From the IMG/VR virus record IMGVR_UViG_3300043410_000250, positions 1-36,406 of that record: a DNA stretch of 36,406 nt. One strand, written 5' to 3'. The notes under the pieces are model-generated. The model was given only the letters and a program-made list of their open reading frames with translations. It was not told the DNA's origin and searched no databases. The translations under genes were made by a program, and so were the position numbers. Origin of the DNA: a virus. Below, piece after piece: positions 14,637 through 23,513 of this stretch; position 1 is the first letter of the stretch; every line of letters starts with the position of its first letter.

Positions 14637-15204
14637 ATTTTGCGCCTTTTACTAGATTGTCTCTAGCCCACAATGGCTGTTGGTTTGTGTAATGAAATGC
14701 TTGTTTTTGTTGTTCTTCATCACTCAAATCAAACGATGCCAATGGTCGAATATGGTCAATGTGCCATTCGCCCATGTTATGCCAACCCATGTTATCCAAA
14801 AATTTGCCTTCAATGTACCCACGGAAAAAATCGTATGAGCATCCAAGCAAATTTTCTGTCTTTGCTGACTTCCTTAAGCCTTTCAAAGCATCATAAACAC
14901 GGACTCTTTCACGCCTTATTAGAACAAAAACAGGATCAATTTTCCTACGCTTTTTGTTGCGTTCGCAGGATTTTTCATTGATTGCTTCTTTGTTTTTGTC
15001 GCTGTAATTTTTGTTGTATTCGGCAATTTTTACTTTGTTTTTTTCTCGCCAAAGTTTGCTTGCTTGATTACGTTCGTCTTTCTTTTTGTCTCTAGCTTTA
15101 CGCCCGGCCTCTCTGCAACGCTCTAAAAAAGCGGGATCACTGGCTCTACGCTTACGCGCATATTCCCTTGCGTATTCCCGTTTTTGTTCAGCAGTTTTTG
15201 CCAT
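14629..15204 (-). CDS. Freestanding HNH homing-type endonuclease (191 aa)
   Basis: The C-terminal part has MGEWHIDHIRPLASFDLS followed by NQQPLWARDNLVKG, the highly typical HNH core in which H-x-D-H and the final Asn are the metal and catalytic residues. The N-terminal 100 residues are extremely Lys/Arg/Glu-rich and helical (EYARKRRASDPAFLERCREA), as in DNA-reading arms of such enzymes. Start at ATG 15204 (MAKTAEQ) rather than further upstream, where the frame would run into the gp4-like stop. It sits between the gp4-like and gp10-like genes, which are adjacent in most P22-like phages, and is A+T-richer than both: a probable later insertion. Confidence 0.87.
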   Translation of the reverse strand: MAKTAEQKREYAREYARKRRASDPAFLERCREAGRKARDKKKDERNQASKLWREKNKVKIAEYNKNYSDKNKEAINEKSCERNKKRRKIDPVFVLIRRERVRVYDALKGLRKSAKTENLLGCSYDFFRGYIEGKFLDNMGWHNMGEWHIDHIRPLASFDLSDEEQQKQAFHYTNQQPLWARDNLVKGAKYG

Positions 15205-15230
15205 GACGTTACAGCAAGAATGTAATACTT

Positions 15231-16214
15231 TTATCTCAGGAAGCCGCCCGAAAGTATCCACCCGGCATCTTTTTGGCGTCCTGTCAGGAGAGCATCAGAG
15301 TATTGAGCAACCTGTGAAGGCCGCATATTGGTACGCTTAAGGGTAGCTTTAGCCTGGGCCGCATAAGCGTTAATCATTTGAATCTGCGTGGCGTTGTTCT
15401 TGCCATACATGGGCATCAGCCGTTCAGCCAAACACCAGCGCAAAGCCATCGAGTAGCCTTGCGGCAGGACGATTTCGTCATACAGCCCCGTGTATCGGCT
15501 GAAAATCGTGTTGGCAAACAGGTGCATCTCACCTTGAGACGGGTTGGGCCACACGAACAGGTTGCCAGAATCCTCGCCGGGATTGAAATAGATCGCTTTG
15601 GGCCACGGACCATTCAGCGTTTTCAGGCCAATCAGTTCGTATTGCTCAAGCGCCAGAACCGAAATCGGGTAGTCCAGACCGCCGCCGGTAATAGGTTGAC
15701 CGTTTGAGGTTGTGTTCACCCGCACAAACGCAGATTCAATCGACAGCGGCTTTTGGTAATAGGCCGTGATCGTGTTGGAAGCCACGTTTTGGTTGATGTT
15801 GACTTGATACGTTCCGACCTCATTGACGTTGCCGCCAGCGCCGGTCAGGAATTGAGTGATCTTTGTCCCCAAAGCGATTCCAGGCCCGGAAAGCGTTTGA
15901 CCCTGAGCAATAGCGCCAGAGTTGATGCCTGTCACAGTTAGCACATTACCAGTGATTGAGCCGGTAAATGATGCGCCAATGAAGTTCTGGGTGCTAGGAG
16001 TCGGGCCAATTGTGTATTGAACCTGACCAGCAATCACCGGGAAAATGATCTCGGTGACGTTGAAAACCATATTGTTTTCGTTGCTCCACTGATCTATCAG
16101 ATCGTTGAGCATATCAAAAGCATCTGCCGCCGCTTCAGGAGTCGGGGTTTCTCCCGCTTCCAACGCGCCGATGTCTTTTAAGGCTCTGGAGATGATGTCT
16201 ATCGGCTGCGGCAT
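15231..16214 (-). CDS. P22 gp4-like head-tail adaptor with one beta-repeat insert (327 aa)
   Basis: It would bind below the portal and build the neck. The N-terminus (IDIISRALKDIGALEAGETP, then AADAFDMLNDLIDQW) and the C-terminal two-thirds (IDSxFVR-like SIESAFVRVN, GPWPKAIYFNP, LPQGYSMALRWCLAERLMPMYG) match the P22 tail accessory factor family. At about residues 82-150 (15765-15971) it carries one copy of the module found four times in the gp10-like protein (SFTGSITGNVLTVTGINSG, then GPGIALGTKITQF). P22 gp4 has only 166 residues, so the insert adds to an already longer version. Confidence 0.9.
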   Translation of the reverse strand: MPQPIDIISRALKDIGALEAGETPTPEAAADAFDMLNDLIDQWSNENNMVFNVTEIIFPVIAGQVQYTIGPTPSTQNFIGASFTGSITGNVLTVTGINSGAIAQGQTLSGPGIALGTKITQFLTGAGGNVNEVGTYQVNINQNVASNTITAYYQKPLSIESAFVRVNTTSNGQPITGGGLDYPISVLALEQYELIGLKTLNGPWPKAIYFNPGEDSGNLFVWPNPSQGEMHLFANTIFSRYTGLYDEIVLPQGYSMALRWCLAERLMPMYGKNNATQIQMINAYAAQAKATLKRTNMRPSQVAQYSDALLTGRQKDAGWILSGGFLR

Positions 16215-16222
16215 GGTTTATC

Positions 16223-16528
16223 TCACAAGCTGATTTTGAAGGTTTTGGGCTTCCAGGGAGGATGAACCTGCTTTGATTTGCTTAGGTTCGCCAACTGTTC
16301 CTCTAGGCGGCATTTTATGGGATTAACGCCGTCTTGGGTAGATTCTTTGATGAGCCAATCAATCACCAAATCCTCGGTTATCTTGTCAAACGGAATGTCG
16401 CCAGCACCGTCAAAATGCCAGTTCCCTTCCGTTTCTACCGTGTTCTCGCCGTCAGTCTCAGAAGCGTGATACCTAACCGATGTGACCTTATCGCCATCGG
16501 CATAGATGTCTAGAATCTTCCACTTCAT
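16223..16528 (-). CDS. Hypothetical small protein of the fibre cluster (101 aa)
   Basis: It has a short beta-rich domain at the N-terminus (MKWKILDIYADGDKVTSVRY, then EGNWHFDGAGDIPFDKITED) and a helical C-terminal half with LVIDWLIKES and LEEQLANL. Such small proteins are found next to tail-fibre genes in phages of Gram-negative bacteria, where they may assist fibre folding; this is inference from position. ATGA overlap with the upstream gene. Confidence 0.7.
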   Translation of the reverse strand: MKWKILDIYADGDKVTSVRYHASETDGENTVETEGNWHFDGAGDIPFDKITEDLVIDWLIKESTQDGVNPIKCRLEEQLANLSKSKQVHPPWKPKTFKISL

Positions 16529-17058
16529 ACCGAGTCAGGCGTCACCGGAGATGTCGGTTGGCTCGGATCAGGCGTCCAAGTGACTTGGGAAGCCGTAGCA
16601 ACCCCATCCACATCCGTAGCGGTATTGATCGCCGTCACAGCGTTTTGAGCCTCCAAACGGATCGTTTGACGCCAGCCACCCCAAGTCGGGTTGATTGAGG
16701 TCTGAGTCTCATAGGCTTTGACAACCATCCAATCGCTAGGTAACAGAATGGAATAGGCCGCATTGTTGACGTTCAAAACGGCGTTTTGCTGAACCTGCGC
16801 CAAGTCTTTCGGCGTGCAGGTGAACGTAATGTCTACCTGATTCGTTCCAGCGTTGTAGACCGGGGCATTCTCACTCACCCAATAGTAGGTCGAACTTTGT
16901 TGCGGGCCATACACCACATCAACCATGCCAATGGCGGATTTTTCTTCCGGGGTCGAAAGATTGCACCAGTTGGATGGGTATTCAACGCCATTGACCGTAA
17001 ACTGAGTCCCATCCGGGATCAGTTGCTCAATAATTCCGTTTTGTACGATTGCGAACAT
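16525..17058 (-). CDS. Putative tail fibre-associated protein (177 aa)
   Basis: A short beta-domain (MFAIVQNGIIEQLIPDGTQF, YPSNWCNLSTPEEK) is followed by a central segment NAAYSILLPSDWMVVKAYETQTSINPTW (quoted in part: LLPSDWMVVKAYETQT) and a Pro/Thr-rich end. A head domain reporting G-I-I-x-x-L-I-P-D and a helix with W-R-x-x-I-R-L-x-A are usual in fibre chaperone/assembly proteins located downstream of fibre genes. I infer a fibre assembly or tail role. Its start is separated by only four bases from the stop of the HNH gene. Confidence 0.7.
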   Translation of the reverse strand: MFAIVQNGIIEQLIPDGTQFTVNGVEYPSNWCNLSTPEEKSAIGMVDVVYGPQQSSTYYWVSENAPVYNAGTNQVDITFTCTPKDLAQVQQNAVLNVNNAAYSILLPSDWMVVKAYETQTSINPTWGGWRQTIRLEAQNAVTAINTATDVDGVATASQVTWTPDPSQPTSPVTPDSV

Positions 17059-17062
17059 TGTT

Positions 17063-17572
17063 TTACCTCGCTAAATAAGAAATTGCTTTGAGCATAAGGT
17101 CTGGACTGTCTTTTAACAATCCCAATGCTCGATTACAAGCATCACAAAGAAGCCCACGAACTCGGCCTGTTGAATGGCAATGATCTATGTTCAGGCGTTT
17201 TTTATGATGCGATGGAGGAGGGGATGAGCAAATTGCACATACTCCGTTTTGCTTTTGAAGCATGGAATCGTATTCGGCAAAAGAAACGCCATAGCTCCGA
17301 ACCATGTGCCGTTCAAGGTCGTATTCTTTTGTGTTGCTAAGACCATGCTTATAAGAAGGCGAATTGGCGCCTTTTCTCATCTGCAAACAACCACAAGACT
17401 TTGCTCGGCCTGAAGTCATTTGACTAAATCCGACAATCTTTTCTGCCCCACAATCACATAAAACACGGTACTTAAAACTGCCGTTTTTTGTGCGCTCATC
17501 AGTCTTTTCCAATAGCGTAAGCATCGCTATTTTTGTCCCTGATTGATCTTGGTGAAAGCGTCCTTGTGGCAT
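17063..17572 (-). CDS. Endonuclease VII-type HNH protein (169 aa)
   Basis: The start ATG 17572 is preceded by GAGGTGAAT, a clear ribosome site. The first 70 residues hold CDCGAEK and SCGCLQ knuckles with a GR-x-K-S-C-G-C motif typical of phage proteins with a zinc-bound DNA-reading head. Residues from about 100 on are a recombination endonuclease VII domain: CAICSSPP, then LNIDHCHSTGRVRGLLCDACN and ALGLLKDSPD (shown in part), with the D-H-C-H-x-T-G core and Zn cysteines intact. As an isolated gene between fibre genes it is more likely a homing-type element than the phage's own debranching enzyme. Confidence 0.85.
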   Translation of the reverse strand: MPQGRFHQDQSGTKIAMLTLLEKTDERTKNGSFKYRVLCDCGAEKIVGFSQMTSGRAKSCGCLQMRKGANSPSYKHGLSNTKEYDLERHMVRSYGVSFAEYDSMLQKQNGVCAICSSPPPSHHKKRLNIDHCHSTGRVRGLLCDACNRALGLLKDSPDLMLKAISYLAR

Positions 17573-17579
17573 ATTCACC

Positions 17580-20000
17580 TCAACGGGCAAGCGCAGCACT
17601 GAAAGGCACTTCAGCGAAGGCGGCGTAGATGTATGCGCCAGATTGGTTTGCTTCACCTGTGTTTCTTAGCTTAAACCCATTAGAAACAAAATCCAATCTT
17701 GGAGTTCCAGCACTCAATTCTTGAGAAGCTAAATCAGCGTATAAAGTCACATCAACAGCGTTATATGGCGCTCGTGAAGAATCGTACATTAACCAGTCTC
17801 CAACCCCGTCTGATCTTTTTGCCATCAAAAACCTCGGTCTAAATCCACAATACACAAACGGACCATCAGCAGACCCGTTGCCCGTGTAGCTGCCGAACTT
17901 ACTGAAGCCAGCGATTTCAGACCAGCAGTAGGCTACATAGTTATCAGTGTTACCGTTATTAACTGCGGACGCGCTACCAATACTAAACACTGTTGAAGTT
18001 GGTGCGGTGTTATTCCAAACTGTAGACAATGTTGCAAACGCAGAAGTGGAGTTCAAAAGCAAATATCCGGTAGCTGGTGAAGCATTCATGCCCGCATGAT
18101 ATACAGCCCAACCTTGTGCGCCAACTGGACCGGAACGGTTTTTAACAATTACCATCTTTGGCGCAACGCCCAAGCCATGCCCAACCGTAGCATTTGCACC
18201 CGTACCCGTGTACGTCACGATGCTGAACCCCGCAGTCGCATTCACGCTGACAGTGCTGGTGATTGATCCGTTAGTGTTCGAGGATGTTGAGCCTTGACCG
18301 GCTTGCCATTGCCAGCCAACGTAGGTTGCCGACAAATTGTTGTAGTTGGTATCTGTGCCGACAGTAAATCCAGCCGATCCAAAGGCTGTAACACCTTGAG
18401 CGTCTGTCGTTTCTGCTGCCGTTGAATCCGATACCAAAGCCTTTGTCACACCACGCACAGAATCGGTCAACTTGTGATCTGTTGCGGCAGAGCGAGACTT
18501 GACCCAAACCAGATCAGGCTTGAATGAACCAGCGTTTGTGATTGAGTTGCTGAGAAGCGTACCCGTGTACAAAGTCGCCGCCATGTACTTCCCCCCGTTC
18601 AACACGGTAGAAGCTGGCAGGTTGTAGGTGTTCAGGGCTTTGAAGCCGCTTGGCGGGGTGTAGGAGAATGGGCGTTGACCAAAGTTGGCTTGATAGGTTG
18701 CGTTAGGTGCTGTTCCATCACTCCAAACAATTGGAAAATATGTTCCAGGATAGCTTGAAGTAATACTACTAAAAGCAACTCCCTGACTTGTCCCGTTTTT
18801 GTAGAAAGTTAGCGTTCCGTTATCCATGTCAAGAGCAACGCCAATGACATCGTTTAAGGTCCAAGCTGCCCCATACGCAACACTTGTTCCCGCGTTTCTG
18901 TTGCTTTTGTATCCCGAAACAGTTGCGTCATTTCCACCAATATAGGAAAGAGCCGTTCCGTCATAGGCTGTGGAGGATGGTGTAGTTGCGCGAGAAACAC
19001 CAACAAGCAAATAGCCATTACCTGTCGGAGAAAAAGCACTAACTGTTACTTCCCAATACCATTTTCCGGCATCCATACCAATACCGCCATAAACACGGTC
19101 TTGCGTACCCATAGCCCCAGAAAATGTCAGGTTTCCTCCTGATACCGTACTTTGTGATCCGGCCTTATTCAGCGGATTCAATACCGCATAGTTACCCCGG
19201 TTCGTACTCCCATCAGCATACGGAGTCGGAACATCAATCATGCTGTCATAGGTCGTACCAGCAGTCACCGAGATGTTGTTCGGCGTCCAGTTGTTGCCGT
19301 TGCCAGAATAGTCCTTACCAATCGCGGCAGCAGTTGCGGCAGAGTTATCCGAGAAGTTCAGATAAAAGCCGTTCGTGCCGTATGTGCCCGTGTATTTGGC
19401 AGGCTGCCATACGCCAGTTGTGGCGTTGGTTGAGCCGAAACTGGATGGAGTTAAAGCTTGACCGTCAACAAAGTTGAATTCAGTCATATAGCCATCAAAG
19501 AATTCAATGGCAGATCGAGCCTCGCGCCCAATGTAATGAGCGCCAGTGCCGTCAAAATAACTATCCAAGTTCAATGTCGGCAAAGTGCCTGACATCGTTT
19601 GTTGGACGTTGTTTACATAGATTTTCAGGCGGTTTGCGGCAGTTGCTTGTGCGCTATCAAAGGCCAAAACAATGTGATACCACGCGCTAGGATCACGAAA
19701 AACTGCTGCACTTTGTGCGTTTGCCGCAAAAGAACCACCGTTGTATTCGACATAATCAAGTTGATCTGAAGAATTAAAACGAAACCAAGCAACAGTTCCA
19801 CCGGCTCCGCTAGTGGCAGACATAATGTCTGATGCAGTTCCTAATGCTCCACGCTTTAGCCAAACGCTAATGGTGAACAGTTTTTTGTTACCAGCAACGC
19901 TTGGAGTGCGTGTGAAATTACCGCCTGCGCTAGAGCGCAGCCGAACAGACCGGCTGATGTTGTACCCAGAAGGGCCAGCAGTTTTAGACGCGCTGAACAT
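17580..20000 (-). CDS. Tail fibre/receptor-binding protein with LamG and SPRY-like domains (806 aa)
   Basis: This large surface protein very likely binds the host cell. Residues about 35-225 form a concanavalin/LamG-type sandwich (FTISVWLKRGALG, WYHIVLAFDS, RLKIYVNNVQ, FFDGYMTEFNFVDGQALTP, GKDYSGNGNNWTPNNIS). Residues about 300-450 form an SPRY-like domain (GKWYWEVTV, GYLLVGVSR, DVIGVALDMDNGTLTFYKNG, FPIVWSDG). The C-terminal third repeats motifs GYTGTG-like (SIVTYTGTGAN, FGSYTGNGSADGPFVYCGF) common in marine and freshwater phage fibres. No enzymatic residues are seen. It overlaps the stop of 20000-20647. Confidence 0.85.
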   Translation of the reverse strand: MFSASKTAGPSGYNISRSVRLRSSAGGNFTRTPSVAGNKKLFTISVWLKRGALGTASDIMSATSGAGGTVAWFRFNSSDQLDYVEYNGGSFAANAQSAAVFRDPSAWYHIVLAFDSAQATAANRLKIYVNNVQQTMSGTLPTLNLDSYFDGTGAHYIGREARSAIEFFDGYMTEFNFVDGQALTPSSFGSTNATTGVWQPAKYTGTYGTNGFYLNFSDNSAATAAAIGKDYSGNGNNWTPNNISVTAGTTYDSMIDVPTPYADGSTNRGNYAVLNPLNKAGSQSTVSGGNLTFSGAMGTQDRVYGGIGMDAGKWYWEVTVSAFSPTGNGYLLVGVSRATTPSSTAYDGTALSYIGGNDATVSGYKSNRNAGTSVAYGAAWTLNDVIGVALDMDNGTLTFYKNGTSQGVAFSSITSSYPGTYFPIVWSDGTAPNATYQANFGQRPFSYTPPSGFKALNTYNLPASTVLNGGKYMAATLYTGTLLSNSITNAGSFKPDLVWVKSRSAATDHKLTDSVRGVTKALVSDSTAAETTDAQGVTAFGSAGFTVGTDTNYNNLSATYVGWQWQAGQGSTSSNTNGSITSTVSVNATAGFSIVTYTGTGANATVGHGLGVAPKMVIVKNRSGPVGAQGWAVYHAGMNASPATGYLLLNSTSAFATLSTVWNNTAPTSTVFSIGSASAVNNGNTDNYVAYCWSEIAGFSKFGSYTGNGSADGPFVYCGFRPRFLMAKRSDGVGDWLMYDSSRAPYNAVDVTLYADLASQELSAGTPRLDFVSNGFKLRNTGEANQSGAYIYAAFAEVPFSAALAR

Positions 20001-20647
20001 TAGAAGTTCTGCCCAAAAATGCTACCGTAGGTGTTCGTGCCATCACAGTAGAAGTTGAAAATATCAATCTTGCCGGTTGCGCTGGTGGGAGTAGGCGTCA
20101 CGCTATTGGCCCATTTGATCGTTGACCCACCTGCCCAGGTGATCGAATCAGCGGCGGCATAACTCACAATGACCGTGTAAGACTTGCCAGAAGATGATGC
20201 GGGCAACGTGATCGTGGTCGAACCGGAGGTCGTAATCTTTTGGATCGTGCCGTTTGCCAGACTGATTGAGGTGCTACCCGTTGCCGAATACAGCGTTTCC
20301 GTGTAGTTGGTAACGGTAGGCGTGGTCAGCGTTGCGGTGGTAATAGACGGAGAAGTTAGCGTTTTGTTAGTCAGCGTCTGAGAATCAGTCGTGCCCACGA
20401 TTGCGCCGCTAGGAGCCGTCAGGGAAGTAGTCCAAGCCGATCCGGTCGATACTGCAATGCCAGCGCCGGGATAGACCTGGGAGAAGGTCGGCGTGGCAAA
20501 CGTCCAAGTTCCCGTTCCGTTGGTCTGAAGGAATTGTCCGTTTGAGCCATCAGAACTCGGCAGAGTAAAGCTGACAGTGTTTGCCGTGTTTGGGCCGACT
20601 AGGTTGACCGCACCGCCAAGGTTTGCCTGAAAGGTTAATTGTCCCAT
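20000..20647 (-). CDS. Fibre/structural protein (215 aa)
   Basis: A Ser/Thr/Gly-rich beta protein. It begins MGQLTFQANLGGAVNLVGPN, has a repeat-like stretch SQTLTNKTLTSPSITTATLT (the common fibre shaft motif 'TNKTLTSP') and ends in a compact tip with IFNFYCDGTNTYGSIFGQNF. This is a trimeric fibre-shaft style found after the main fibre gene. AAGGA precedes the start. Virion role is inferred from motif and position. Confidence 0.8.
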   Translation of the reverse strand: MGQLTFQANLGGAVNLVGPNTANTVSFTLPSSDGSNGQFLQTNGTGTWTFATPTFSQVYPGAGIAVSTGSAWTTSLTAPSGAIVGTTDSQTLTNKTLTSPSITTATLTTPTVTNYTETLYSATGSTSISLANGTIQKITTSGSTTITLPASSSGKSYTVIVSYAAADSITWAGGSTIKWANSVTPTPTSATGKIDIFNFYCDGTNTYGSIFGQNF

Positions 20648-20656
20648 TTGATTTCC

Positions 20657-22786
20657 TTACGGAGCAATGATTAGTTGAGATGCGGTCAGCGCACCGGATG
20701 AAGGATTAAACTTGAGTTTAGTCGAACTGACGTACTCAGTCGTGAGGTTTCCAGTTGTAACGCTGGCAAACAGCGGGTAACGGGTTGCATTGGTCGTGGT
20801 GTCATCCGTCACAGTTGCGTATGACGTAGGCGTAGACCATGTGGGGGCGCTAGTTCCATTGGAGGTCAGGACTTGTCCAGTAGTGCCAGCCGACACAAAA
20901 GATGTAGCGCCAGCACCAGACTGATAGGGAATATAACCAGCACCACCGCCAGCCAGATTGCTTGCAGTTCCGACCGCGACAGTGCTTGCTGCGACATTTT
21001 TCCAATACTGAGCAGTTGAGTCGTATTGAAGCAATGACAGGTTAGCAGGAGTTCCGGTAATCTGCACGTTTTGGTCAGTGCCGCCAAGCTGAGAGCCGGG
21101 GAACAAAGCAACGTACATTGACCCAGAACCGCCAGAACCGTTGTTGATAACAATACCAACTTCAGCCTTCAGGTTAGGGGCAGAAGGTTTGGTTGCAGTT
21201 AGCGCGCCACCACCCGCCGGGTCGTACCAAAGCGTGTCATTGTTGTTGTATGCGGACAGGTTAAATCCACGCACAACGCCATGATTTACAACGCGACCAA
21301 AATTACCAGACGAAATCGGTTCGCACGCGATACCAACAATCGAATTTCCGTCAGTCAATCCAGCCGTTGCGGGGCCGAATTCAATCACGCCAGAAGCGCC
21401 AACCACGCCGGTTTTGATAATCACCTGACCGACAGAAATCGCGGAAGATGCTTTGCCGTAGGTGTAAAGCACCTCACCAACAGGCATAACTAGGTTGGAA
21501 CCGCCATCCAAACCCACGTTCAGCGTGCCCGTGGAACTCCAATAGAGTTTTCCGTAAGCGTAGGACGCGCCAGCAGCGGTGTTCAGTTGAAGGTAATCAG
21601 AACCCAAGTTGGTCAACCCGGTAGCCGTTCCACCCGTAATCGCCACAGCGTTGGCGTTTTGGGTCGCCATCGTGCCAAGGCCAGTAATTGCCGAGGTCGG
21701 GATGCCGCTGAAGTTTGTGCCGGTGAGGGTCGGAGTTGTGGTCCATGCCAAACCACCGTTGTCCTGCAAAACACCCGTTCCAGACGCCAAGAAAGCGGTC
21801 GTGCTGGACGCAGATTGGTAGGGAAGTGAGTTAGCCGCCCCACCAGCAAGGTTAGTTGCCGTTGTAGACGTACCAGATGAGCCTGTAACCGATCCATTGA
21901 TGGGATTGGATACCGTGAGGTTGGTCAACGTTCCAAGGCCCGTAATGCCCGAATATGAGCCACTTAGATAGGACGAACCAATCGTGCCGCTGGTGATCTG
22001 ACTGCCGTTGATTGCAATTGAGGTGTTGGTCACAGAGGTCAATTGACCCTGAGCGTTCACGGCAAAGACTGGGACGGTTGCGGCAGCGCCATAAGTGGCG
22101 GCGGCGACACCAGTGCTGGTGATGCTGAACTGACTGCCAGCTAGGGTTAACCCTGTGCCAGCGGTGTAGGTTGCAGCAACGCTGAAATTCGACCAGTTGA
22201 CAGCAGTGACGCCAATCGTGCCGCCTTGTTGGGCGGTACAGTACCAAGCGGTTCCAGCTTGCGTGTCGCCTTCTTCAACAAAACAAATGGCAGAAACCAG
22301 TTCTTGCCAAGTATTTGCATCAGGTGAGCGCGACCACGGGCCAGAATCGGCGATATAGATGCCGTTTTCTGATGCCGTTCCTTGGTTTTTGACCAGCACT
22401 CGATCACCCGCCTGAAGCGTGACGGTCGTGTCAATTGTTCCGAGGCCAGACAGCGGCAGATTTGCCGTGGAAGCCGCGACAACAGGTTGTTTCCACGAAA
22501 GTCCGGTCGCAAAATAGTCAAGATAATTCTTGTTGACTACATCGTAGCCAGAGCCGGGGGAGGCTAGAACGGTTGCGCTACTGAAAGCGCCGGTTGAAGG
22601 CGTTGTGGCCCCAATCGGTGAACTGTCAATAGTACTGAGGGTGATATGCAACCCCGACTGTTGAGGATTGGGAGTTGCATAAAAGGGCTGACCCTGCCCA
22701 ATAAACGTCTGGAAAGTCCCATCGACAGCGAAATACGCCTGGACGGGCAACAGATTCTGGTCATTTACTTGTGCAGGATCAGCCAT
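20657..22786 (-). CDS. Long tail fibre protein (709 aa)
   Basis: The N-terminal part has a short phage-fibre motif SSPIGATTPSTGAFSSATVL (residues about 55-75), then a beta-domain with VTLQAGDRVLVKNQG, ASENGIYIADSGPWSR and FVEEGDTQAGTAWYCT, a widely shared fibre domain. After it comes a Ser/Thr/Gly-rich shaft of low complexity (e.g. TSTTATNLAGGAANSLPYQS) and a globular part (VINNGSGGSGSMYVALFPGS). The motif NLAGGA(A/G)(N/G) appears twice with a similar SLPYQS/YIPYQSG context (about residues 317 and 600), suggesting internal duplication. Confidence 0.83.
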   Translation of the reverse strand: MADPAQVNDQNLLPVQAYFAVDGTFQTFIGQGQPFYATPNPQQSGLHITLSTIDSSPIGATTPSTGAFSSATVLASPGSGYDVVNKNYLDYFATGLSWKQPVVAASTANLPLSGLGTIDTTVTLQAGDRVLVKNQGTASENGIYIADSGPWSRSPDANTWQELVSAICFVEEGDTQAGTAWYCTAQQGGTIGVTAVNWSNFSVAATYTAGTGLTLAGSQFSITSTGVAAATYGAAATVPVFAVNAQGQLTSVTNTSIAINGSQITSGTIGSSYLSGSYSGITGLGTLTNLTVSNPINGSVTGSSGTSTTATNLAGGAANSLPYQSASSTTAFLASGTGVLQDNGGLAWTTTPTLTGTNFSGIPTSAITGLGTMATQNANAVAITGGTATGLTNLGSDYLQLNTAAGASYAYGKLYWSSTGTLNVGLDGGSNLVMPVGEVLYTYGKASSAISVGQVIIKTGVVGASGVIEFGPATAGLTDGNSIVGIACEPISSGNFGRVVNHGVVRGFNLSAYNNNDTLWYDPAGGGALTATKPSAPNLKAEVGIVINNGSGGSGSMYVALFPGSQLGGTDQNVQITGTPANLSLLQYDSTAQYWKNVAASTVAVGTASNLAGGGAGYIPYQSGAGATSFVSAGTTGQVLTSNGTSAPTWSTPTSYATVTDDTTTNATRYPLFASVTTGNLTTEYVSSTKLKFNPSSGALTASQLIIAP

Positions 22787-22792
22787 GGCTTC

Positions 22793-23143
22793 TCACGATT
22801 GGTCAGCGGCGGGGGTAACGTACAACGTGGTTGTATCAGTACCGCCACAAATTGCCGACAGGTAATAAGGAGTTGTCGGAGTCGCAAGAATCAACGGATA
22901 GGTCATGTTCCCAGGGAGAACAAAATTACCGTTTGTCCCATCCGTGGGGAAAACCGGAGTCCCGACATTGGTGGATGTCGTTCCCCAAGCAATCGCACAC
23001 GGCTTGGTTCCAACATTCAGGAAACTGGTGTAGTTGACCTGATCGTTGGTGTTATCGTCAACCAGCACAGCGGCGTGAGCCGAGGCGGTGACGGCGAGGG
23101 CAACTGTTACCCCCGCATTACGTTGAACTGTTGACGATGCCAT
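22793..23143 (-). CDS. Virion surface/decoration-type protein (116 aa)
   Basis: Start set at ATG 23143 (MASSTVQRNAGVTVALAVTA), two bases beyond the upstream stop; an earlier Met would lie inside that gene. It is beta-rich with an aliphatic first third, then DDNTNDQVNYTSFLNVG and a C-terminal CGGTDTTTLYVTPA. It resembles a small phage structural-protein type encoded between decoration and fibre genes. The hydrophobic start is not followed by a typical cleavage site, so I read it as beta structure rather than a signal peptide. Confidence 0.7.
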   Translation of the reverse strand: MASSTVQRNAGVTVALAVTASAHAAVLVDDNTNDQVNYTSFLNVGTKPCAIAWGTTSTNVGTPVFPTDGTNGNFVLPGNMTYPLILATPTTPYYLSAICGGTDTTTLYVTPAADQS

Positions 23144-23144
23144 T

Positions 23145-23471
23145 TTAGACAGCGTTGGAGGACAACGGCAGGGATTCTGCGCGATCAACCACAACGGTAT
23201 AAGTACCTGCGGCGGCAGAGGCCGAGGAACCCGTAGCGTTGATGAATTGAATCGTCAGGGTATTGGCGGCAGAAACGTAAGCGTTACCAATGCCAACACC
23301 AGTGGTCTGGGCGGCGGGGAGGCTTACCTTAACAGCGTCACCAACTTGCAGACCGGCAACGGTCACATCTTTAGATGCGCCAGAGGAAGCAACGGTCGTC
23401 GCGGTGACGGGAACACCCATGACAAATGAATTCAGGATGTTGCCACGCAGAACGGTGGTTTGCAGGGCCAT
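23145..23471 (-). CDS. Small structural protein, probable head decoration (108 aa)
   Basis: A short beta-sandwich pattern: MALQTTVLRGNILNSFVMG, VTVAGLQVGDAVKVSLPAAQ, then GNAYVSAANTLTIQFINATG and GTYTVVVDR. The alternation V-x-V-x-L and N-T-L-x-I-x-F-x-N-x-T is that of small capsid-surface or neck proteins encoded after coat genes. AAGGAG precedes the start. The gene is separated from 23560-23862 by a terminator-like hairpin. Confidence 0.72.
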   Translation of the reverse strand: MALQTTVLRGNILNSFVMGVPVTATTVASSGASKDVTVAGLQVGDAVKVSLPAAQTTGVGIGNAYVSAANTLTIQFINATGSSASAAAGTYTVVVDRAESLPLSSNAV

Positions 23472-23513
23472 GATTTCTCCTTAGAGATGAATTGATTTTA
23501 ACCAGAAAAAGAG

